The notes under the pieces were generated by a model. That model did no database searches and was not told the origin of the DNA. It saw only the letters and a list, made by a program, of their open reading frames with translations. A stretch of 64,000 bases of DNA from OMIS01 sp044350895 (GTDB lineage Bacteria > Patescibacteriota > Microgenomatia > UBA1400 > PJMF01). The stretch spans positions 37,063-101,062 of the forward strand of contig JBILGT010000002.1 in assembly GCA_044350895.1 (NCBI GenBank), written 5' to 3'. This document shows, piece by piece, positions 58,881 through 64,000 of the stretch. A program made the position numbers and the translations under genes. Position 1 is the first letter of the stretch. Each line of letters starts with the position of its first letter.

Positions 58881-59756
58881 ATGAAATCACTTGAATATAG
58901 ACTATTCCTGACGCTCGCCTATACAGCGCAATTCTCATACCCACTTTCCGCAGTGCAACTATTTAAACGTTGTGTTGGTAAGAAGCAAATAACAGTGTCT
59001 GAATTTATAGCAACACTTGAGCACATGATTGATGCCCAACGAATTAGATACTCAAATGGTTACTTTTTCCTACCTGGAAATGAACATCACATTCAGATTC
59101 GCGAGCGACGAATGTTGGCATCCCAAAAAAAATATGGGGAATTAAAAATTCTGCTAAAGTTTTTACAAAAAATCCCCTGGGTGATTGGAGTGGCAATCAC
59201 TGGTTCAGCCGCTATGCAAAATGCTGAGTCTGAAGATGATATCGATATTTTGCTCGTGACGATGAATAATCGGTTGTGGTTGGTACGACCGCTTGTGATC
59301 TTTTTTGCTTTTTTGCAAGGAAAGCGAAGAACCTGGTCAAGTGAAGAAGAGAATAGCTGGTGTTTTAATTTGTGGTTAGAACCTCGCACCCTTGCGCAAC
59401 CAAAGCCAAGTCACTCGTTGTATGTGGCATATGAAGTTTGCCAGACTGACTGGGTACTTAATAGATCCCACACAAAAGAGATTTTCTTTGCAATAAACAG
59501 CTGGGTACAACACTACTTGCCGCAATATTATCCAAAACCTTCAATCATTTCAATTCCGCAACAGCACCCAACGGTTACCTTGTTCTCAGTATTACTCACA
59601 ATACTTAACTACATTGCCTATGGGGTACAGCGAGTGTATATGCATGCTCATATGACTCGTGAGCGAGTCTCACTTGGGGCTGCGTTTTTTCACCCTCGAG
59701 ACACTCAGTCGATGATTTCTCGAGGTATGCGTGATATAGTTGGTAAACTCACATAA
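58881..59756 (+). CDS. Nucleotidyltransferase-fold protein
   Basis: The 291-aa protein starts with a winged-helix-like stretch (about residues 5-65). The centre has VAITGSAAMQNAESEDDIDILLVT, which matches the GS-x(n)-DxD signature of the pol-beta/MNT nucleotidyltransferase fold. A hydrophobic segment (LWLVRPLVIFFAFL) and a C-terminal half with Trp/Tyr-rich helices follow. The substrate is unknown. It precedes a cytidylyltransferase-like gene by 18 nt, so the two may act in one pathway. Confidence 0.72.
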   Translation: MKSLEYRLFLTLAYTAQFSYPLSAVQLFKRCVGKKQITVSEFIATLEHMIDAQRIRYSNGYFFLPGNEHHIQIRERRMLASQKKYGELKILLKFLQKIPWVIGVAITGSAAMQNAESEDDIDILLVTMNNRLWLVRPLVIFFAFLQGKRRTWSSEEENSWCFNLWLEPRTLAQPKPSHSLYVAYEVCQTDWVLNRSHTKEIFFAINSWVQHYLPQYYPKPSIISIPQQHPTVTLFSVLLTILNYIAYGVQRVYMHAHMTRERVSLGAAFFHPRDTQSMISRGMRDIVGKLT

Positions 59757-59774
59757 TTACTCTCAGGAAATTGC

Positions 59775-60215
59775 ATGCCCAAAGATATAGTTTTAGCGAC
59801 AGGTGTTTTTGATATCTTGCATGACGAACATCGTAGCTTTTTGCGAAAAGCAAAAGCCTTGGGAGGAAAACTGATAGTTGGTATTGAATCTGATGTTCGC
59901 GTTCGACAACTGAAAGGGCCAACTCGTCCCATTCATCCACAATCACTTAGAAAAGAAAATCTAGAAAAACTTGGCTTCATTGATGAAGTTTTTGTGCTAC
60001 CCGATGCATTTAGTGAAAAAGAGCAGCATCGAGCATTACTAGCAACAATTCATCCTACGATTTTAGCTGTTTCTGAAAACACACCATTTATTGAGTCCAA
60101 GCAACAGTTGATGCAAGAAATTGGTGGTAGAGTAGTGATAGTACATAAACACAACCCTGCTATTTCAACATCAAAAATACTAGCAGAACATGCTGCTCAA
60201 AATACAGCTCCATAA
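59775..60215 (+). CDS. Cytidylyltransferase-like (HIGH-superfamily) nucleotidyltransferase
   Basis: The 146-aa protein shows LATGVFDILHDEHRSFL, where the family's HxGH signature appears as HDEH, then LIVGIESDVRVRQLKGPTRP and the C-terminal ISTSKILAEH (the ISTT-type motif). It resembles glycerol-3-phosphate cytidylyltransferase, RfaE and the archaeal FAD synthetase RibL. The changed second position of HxGH (Gly to Glu) is odd. FAD synthetase is a possible role because the only riboflavin kinase in the window lacks its adenylyltransferase half. It ends 3 nt before radA. Confidence 0.75.
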   Translation: MPKDIVLATGVFDILHDEHRSFLRKAKALGGKLIVGIESDVRVRQLKGPTRPIHPQSLRKENLEKLGFIDEVFVLPDAFSEKEQHRALLATIHPTILAVSENTPFIESKQQLMQEIGGRVVIVHKHNPAISTSKILAEHAAQNTAP

Positions 60216-60218
60216 TCT

Positions 60219-61601
60219 ATGGCAAAAACAAAAACACAATACGTCTGTCAAAACTGTGGTCAGTCATATCCTCGCTGGACTGGTCAGTGTCCCAGCTGTA
60301 GCCAATGGAACACGTTGGTTGAGGAAGTAGTCGAATCCAAAAAAGCTGGCCTTCGTCCTGTCGCAACACCCGCTGTGGGTATGACTTTTACTCAAGTCGA
60401 CCGCGTAAAAGACGTAAAATCACGGTTTCCCACCGGCATTGGAGAGTTAGACCGTGTTTTGGGCGGAGAAAAAGAGAAGTTGGGAATGGTGGCTGGTGCT
60501 GTGATGCTGATTGGTGGAGAACCAGGAATTGGAAAATCAACACTCCTCACACAAGTTGTGTTGGAGCGATTGCTCACAACTGCAAAAGATGCTCACATTC
60601 AGCCAATTATCTATGTTTGTGGCGAGGAAAGCCCAAGTCAAATAACGCTACGTATCAATAGAATACTTGAACAAGAAACAAAAAAATTTGGCAACAGAAA
60701 TATCCTTGATAATCTTATTTTTATCCCTAATACCGACGTTGACCAGGTGGTTGCTGCTTTAGAAACAGCCAAGCCGCAACTGGCTATCATCGACAGTATT
60801 CAGACAATGACAACACAAGACTTGACTGGAGTTTCAGGAAGTGTCGGACAAGTTCGTGAATCAACGGAGCGCTTAACACATGCTGCGAAGCGCGGTAACT
60901 TTCCATTGTTCTTAGTGGGGCATGTTACCAAAGAGGGGGAGCTTGCAGGGCCAAAGGTGCTTGAACACATTGTTGATGCAGTTTTAGAATTAAGTGGCGA
61001 AAGAACAAACGATTTGAGAATAGTAAGAGCTATTAAAAACCGCTTTGGTGCAACCGATGAAGTGGGTGTGCTGCAACTTGGGGAGTCCGGTTTTATTTCT
61101 GTTGCCAACCCAAGTAGTTTATTCCTTGAACATCAAACACAACCCGTTGCAGGTTCAGCCACAGTCTGTGTTTTAGAAGGAACAAGGCCACTATTACTTG
61201 AGGTACAAGCGCTTGCTGTTCGTTCACAACTGGCAATGCCACGTCGTGTAGGTAGAGGAGTAGAACTTACCCGCATCCAAGTTATTTCCGCAATATTACA
61301 GAAATATTGCCGCATGCCTTTGGATGGCTATGATTTGTTCATTAACCTAGCTGGGGGATTCAGCACAAAAGAGCCGGGTCTAGACCTTGGTATGGCGCTG
61401 GCAATAGCAAGCTCACTTAAAAATAAGTCGTTACCACCTCAGACAGTCTGCATTGGTGAAGTGGGTCTACTCGGGGAAATACGGCAGGTTAATCTCTTAG
61501 ATAGGCGGATAAAAGAGAGTAATAGGCTTGGATTTAATACTGTTATATCAAAGAATACGCACAAAACGATACAACAAATTATTCAACAGTTCGGGTTGTA
61601 G
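60219..61601 (+). CDS. radA: DNA repair protein RadA (Sms)
   Basis: The 460-aa protein helps process recombination intermediates as a hexameric helicase. The N-terminal zinc finger has CxxC pairs in YVCQNCGQ and CPSCSQWNTL. Walker A is GGEPGIGKST (about residues 99-108). The diagnostic KNRFG motif is in AIKNRFGATDEVGV. The C-terminal third is the Lon-protease-like domain (DLGMALAIASSL, and VGLLGEIRQV). Length and order are canonical. It starts 3 nt after the upstream nucleotidyltransferase and converges with the VirD4-like gene. Confidence 0.97.
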   Translation: MAKTKTQYVCQNCGQSYPRWTGQCPSCSQWNTLVEEVVESKKAGLRPVATPAVGMTFTQVDRVKDVKSRFPTGIGELDRVLGGEKEKLGMVAGAVMLIGGEPGIGKSTLLTQVVLERLLTTAKDAHIQPIIYVCGEESPSQITLRINRILEQETKKFGNRNILDNLIFIPNTDVDQVVAALETAKPQLAIIDSIQTMTTQDLTGVSGSVGQVRESTERLTHAAKRGNFPLFLVGHVTKEGELAGPKVLEHIVDAVLELSGERTNDLRIVRAIKNRFGATDEVGVLQLGESGFISVANPSSLFLEHQTQPVAGSATVCVLEGTRPLLLEVQALAVRSQLAMPRRVGRGVELTRIQVISAILQKYCRMPLDGYDLFINLAGGFSTKEPGLDLGMALAIASSLKNKSLPPQTVCIGEVGLLGEIRQVNLLDRRIKESNRLGFNTVISKNTHKTIQQIIQQFGL

Positions 61602-61694
61602 TCACCTTAAAATTATTGGATTGAATGCGGCAATAATCGCCAAAAATCTCAATACGAATGAAACACGAACGTTTAATTATCTCTTTGGAGGAGT
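61602..61694. other. Short convergent gap between radA and the VirD4-like gene
   Basis: In these 93 bases I see no gene and no strong terminator. A 62-aa frame crossing it (61528-61716) is a shadow of the two flanking genes. Confidence 0.6.
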
Positions 61695-63851
61695 TTATTT
61701 TTTGGAACGAGCGTAGCGCTCACTACTGGCTTTGACGACTTTATCTTTATTCATATTGCTACTCTTAGCGAGTGGCAATGTCTCAGCCGGGAAGGGATCA
61801 CAAATTTGATTATCGATAGAAAGTTTGCTGATAATTTGATGACGGTTGAGTGAAACCAAGTCGTCAGGAGTGAACTGGCTGCCAAATTCTTTACTAAATA
61901 CATTAGAATCTTCTGCGCCAAGAACAAAACTCAAAATACTTCCGCAGTTGCCAAAGATTGCTTTCTGCACATCTTCAGGAATCTGGGCAATATATTGGTT
62001 GGCAAGAATAAGATTGAGTCGATATTTTCGAGCTTCAGAAAGAATTTTGCTAAATGATTCTGTAGCAAAGTTTTGGAACTCATCGACATATAAATAGAAG
62101 TCTCGGCGTTGCTCTTCAGGGGTATTAACCCGAGCCATTGCCGCCAACTGAATTTTTGTAATTAACATTGCACCAAGCAGTGTGGCATTATCTTCACCGA
62201 GTTTTCCTTGCGAAAGGTTAACAAGAATAATCTTTCCTTGATCCATAGCTTCTTCAATACTGAATGAACTTTTTCGAGCATTAACAACATCTCGAACGAG
62301 TGGAGAGGAAACAAACTGACCAACTTTATTTAAAATTGGAGCGATTGCTTCATTTCGTTGCTTTTCCTGCATTGGATCAAACTCATTGACCCAGAAATTT
62401 TTGAGAATTGGGTCATCTAGTTTTTCAACTATTTTTGAACGGAAGTTTGCATCAGTAAGCATGTCGACAATATCCGACATACGTGCAGTTTCACTTTTAA
62501 GTAATGTCAACAGCGCATTTCTTAAAATATATTCCAAGCGTGGTCCCCATGAATATGCATAGAGTTTCTTGAATACTGAAACGATTCCTGAAGCTATTAA
62601 CTCTCGGTGGACGACGTTATTTCCCTCAAAAAGGTTGAGTTTGACGGTGCGCTCAGTGTCGCTGGGGTCAAAGTAAATTGTGTCGTTAATACGATGAGAG
62701 GGAATGTAGTTTAAAAGAATATCAATCAAATCACCATGGGGATCAATAACACATAACCCCTCGTTGTTCTTTAAATCATTGATTGCCATGTTGGCAAGTA
62801 GCGTAGACTTACCGGTTCCTGTTTTTCCAATCACATACATGTGTCGGCGACGATCTTTTCGACTTAATCCATATACAGTGGGTTTGTTTTTGTAGAGTGC
62901 TCGAGCAAAAACATTAATCTCACGCTTTGCTTCAGGTGTCATATCGGCAGTGACAATAGGTAAGTCTTCAGGTGGTTCTCCCATCAATTTTTTACCCCAC
63001 GCAATATTCATAATGCCAGCCAATGTCTGGTTGGGAAGGTGAAAGAGAGTGGCAAGTTCAAGTAAACTAAAATGTTGAGAACTCTTCAAAAAAGTCTCAC
63101 GTTTCTTCATTGCTCGCAAAAAATGTTTGGGTAATATTCGTATTTTAGTGAGTTGAAGCGTATTGCTTTCACTATTGGTAAATGTTTGAAATGAATGTCC
63201 AATTGTCTCAAGAAGCAGCTTGCTTCTTTCTGGAGAATCAGAACTGACTGCTAGTCTAATTATTCCAGCAAGTGATTGATGGGCTGTTTTTTTATCGATA
63301 AGTGATTGTTGTGGGTGGGGAGTTGTGCTCGTGCTAATTCCTGATTTCCATCGCTGATCTTCTTGCGAGACAGTATATTGCAATACCACTTTGTCAAATT
63401 CACCAAGTTGAGAAAGCGTGGAGAGAAGTGGTAGTAATGCGTCAGTAGAACTAAAGTCAGCGTAGGTTTTAAGAGGAAAATAGTCTCGATTCCTGAGGGT
63501 AATTCTACCTAAAGAAACGTGTTTACTCTGACTCTGAATATAACTCTCTGCAGTATGGAAAAAGGAGTCCATAGGATCTTCAGTGACCTGAGTAATTAAA
63601 ATTTCTGGATAACTAGCTATAAAAATACCTTGGATATATTCCACCAATCGGGTAGGACAGTAACAAAAAAAGAAAATTGTTTGATTCTCAACAATAATCT
63701 CAAAGCTCATGGATTCATATCGCTTGAGCAACAAATCCCACCAGTGATTTTGAAGCTCAGGTAGGGCGGCAAAAAGCTGTACTGCTGCTTCAGGTGTAGT
63801 TTCGTTGGTTCGTCCGACTCGGAGTTCAAGAAGAGCGTGTGTCTGGGACAT
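61695..63851 (-). CDS. VirD4/TraG-like T4SS coupling ATPase
   Basis: The 718-aa protein has an N-terminal domain of about 330 residues without any clear membrane helix, then a RecA-like motor: Walker A MYVIGKTGTGKST (about residues 338-350), CVIDPHGDLID, Walker B FYLYVDEFQNF (about 575-585), and RKYRLNLILANQYIAQIPEDV. These match the conserved blocks of TraG/VirD4 and the related CPR-type ATPases. It would hand DNA or protein substrates to the VirB machine at 2403-37539. The lack of a membrane anchor is unlike classical VirD4. The start has a TATACT box 9 nt upstream. Confidence 0.88.
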   Translation of the reverse strand: MSQTHALLELRVGRTNETTPEAAVQLFAALPELQNHWWDLLLKRYESMSFEIIVENQTIFFFCYCPTRLVEYIQGIFIASYPEILITQVTEDPMDSFFHTAESYIQSQSKHVSLGRITLRNRDYFPLKTYADFSSTDALLPLLSTLSQLGEFDKVVLQYTVSQEDQRWKSGISTSTTPHPQQSLIDKKTAHQSLAGIIRLAVSSDSPERSKLLLETIGHSFQTFTNSESNTLQLTKIRILPKHFLRAMKKRETFLKSSQHFSLLELATLFHLPNQTLAGIMNIAWGKKLMGEPPEDLPIVTADMTPEAKREINVFARALYKNKPTVYGLSRKDRRRHMYVIGKTGTGKSTLLANMAINDLKNNEGLCVIDPHGDLIDILLNYIPSHRINDTIYFDPSDTERTVKLNLFEGNNVVHRELIASGIVSVFKKLYAYSWGPRLEYILRNALLTLLKSETARMSDIVDMLTDANFRSKIVEKLDDPILKNFWVNEFDPMQEKQRNEAIAPILNKVGQFVSSPLVRDVVNARKSSFSIEEAMDQGKIILVNLSQGKLGEDNATLLGAMLITKIQLAAMARVNTPEEQRRDFYLYVDEFQNFATESFSKILSEARKYRLNLILANQYIAQIPEDVQKAIFGNCGSILSFVLGAEDSNVFSKEFGSQFTPDDLVSLNRHQIISKLSIDNQICDPFPAETLPLAKSSNMNKDKVVKASSERYARSKK

Positions 63852-63860
63852 AGTAGGTTA

Positions 63861-63866
63861 AGTATA
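63861..63866 (-). promoter_or_regulatory. -10 box (TATACT) of the VirD4-like gene
   Basis: The minus strand reads TATACT, ending 9 nt before the ATG at 63851. The IS30 transposase stop codon lies only 16-18 nt further upstream, so the region for a -35 box would belong to the insertion. Confidence 0.5.
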
Positions 63867-63881
63867 GCATTTTGCTGAATT

Positions 63882-64000
63882 CTAATGCGAATCGCAACCC
63901 CCTCGTGATTGTAAGTATCTCACAAAGACTTCTTTTGGTGTGGAATAATTGAGACACTTGCGTGGACGATCATTCATTTCTTTAACCATGGCATCAAGTT
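63882..64000 (-). mobile_element. IS30-family transposase, C-terminal fragment (cut by the window edge)
   Basis: The minus-strand frame is open from the window end to the TAG at 63882-63884 and encodes the last 39 residues of an IS30-type DDE transposase. The segment MNDRPRKCLNYSTPKEVF matches the family's C-terminal LNxRPRKxLxxxTPxEVF motif. The catalytic core lies outside the window, so whether the copy is intact is unknown. The right end of the element probably lies within about 63867-63893, where the transposase stop and terminal repeat often overlap in this family. Confidence 0.88.

Noticed and set aside
61528..61716. A 62-aa plus-strand frame across the radA and VirD4-like gene ends
   Set aside because: It overlaps the 3' ends of both real genes in other frames and shows no signal or family.
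1..64000. CRISPR arrays, tRNA, rRNA, tmRNA or RNase P RNA genes
   Set aside because: No regularly spaced repeats were seen and the intergenic gaps are too short for the larger RNAs; no cloverleaf-like sequence caught my eye, although a tRNA search program was not run.

Overview
The window looks like a chromosomal segment, centred on the replication origin, of a Candidate Phyla Radiation (Patescibacteria) bacterium. The reasons are a moderately AT-rich genome with very short intergenic gaps, several giant surface or cytoplasmic proteins, a type IV secretion (T4SS)-like locus with a dozen small VirB2/TrbC-type pilin paralogues, a short valyl-tRNA synthetase, and SipW/TasA-type surface proteins. 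TGA is used as a normal stop (for example in yidC and yidD), which argues against the code-25 lineages (Gracilibacteria, Absconditabacteria). The class assignment is inference. I saw no rRNA, tRNA or CRISPR array, and no gene-free stretch longer than about 300 bases.

Layout. 1-2272: tail of an unrecognised gene and a coiled-coil/SpoIID peptidoglycan protein. 2403-5025: two secreted proteins, one very Cys-rich, ending in pilin-like membrane hairpins. 5051-9048 (minus): a tight operon with an ECF sigma factor, two small membrane proteins, a small ORF, and then IPP isomerase, a NUDIX hydrolase, isopentenyl phosphate kinase and undecaprenyl diphosphate synthase. 9098-13863: ten pilin-like genes. 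13951-20917: a 1408-aa secreted double-glycosidase candidate, a degenerate DHH protein (minus) and a VirB6-like protein. 21006-25661 (minus): a 1551-aa helical repeat protein. 25723-27025: a standalone riboflavin kinase and an EamA transporter. 27097-37539: a 1613-aa M23-peptidase protein, a membrane-anchored protein, a PrgI/VirB3-like fusion, a TraC-like protein and the VirB4 ATPase. 37643-42908: dnaA, oriC, dnaN, rpmH, rnpA, yidD, yidC, jag and an RNase H. 42964-49629: a DUF4012 protein, ribosomal protein bL25, a small membrane protein and valS. 49727-56661: stomatin, then a minus-strand block with two SipW-type signal peptidases, TasA-like cargo, a surface protein and a VanW protein. 56764-63851: an anchored solute-binding protein, two nucleotidyltransferase-fold proteins, radA and a VirD4-like ATPase. 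The right edge cuts an IS30-family transposase.

How the genes work together. The pilins, the wall-cutting enzymes (GH-like/SLT, M23, SpoIID), VirB3-, VirB4- and VirB6-like proteins and the VirD4-like ATPase form a minimal secretion or pilus machine. No VirB7-10 outer-membrane core and no relaxase are visible, as expected for a cell with a single membrane that uses the device for DNA uptake, protein export or host attachment (inference). The isoprenoid operon suggests that the cell makes its undecaprenyl carrier from salvaged isopentenyl phosphate or IPP. Many genes have a TATAAT-like -10 box, often preceded by GG, only 6-10 nt before the start codon and no clear -35 box, which suggests widespread leaderless transcription. 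The tandem major-pilin candidates and the TasA-like subunit instead have classical Shine-Dalgarno leaders.
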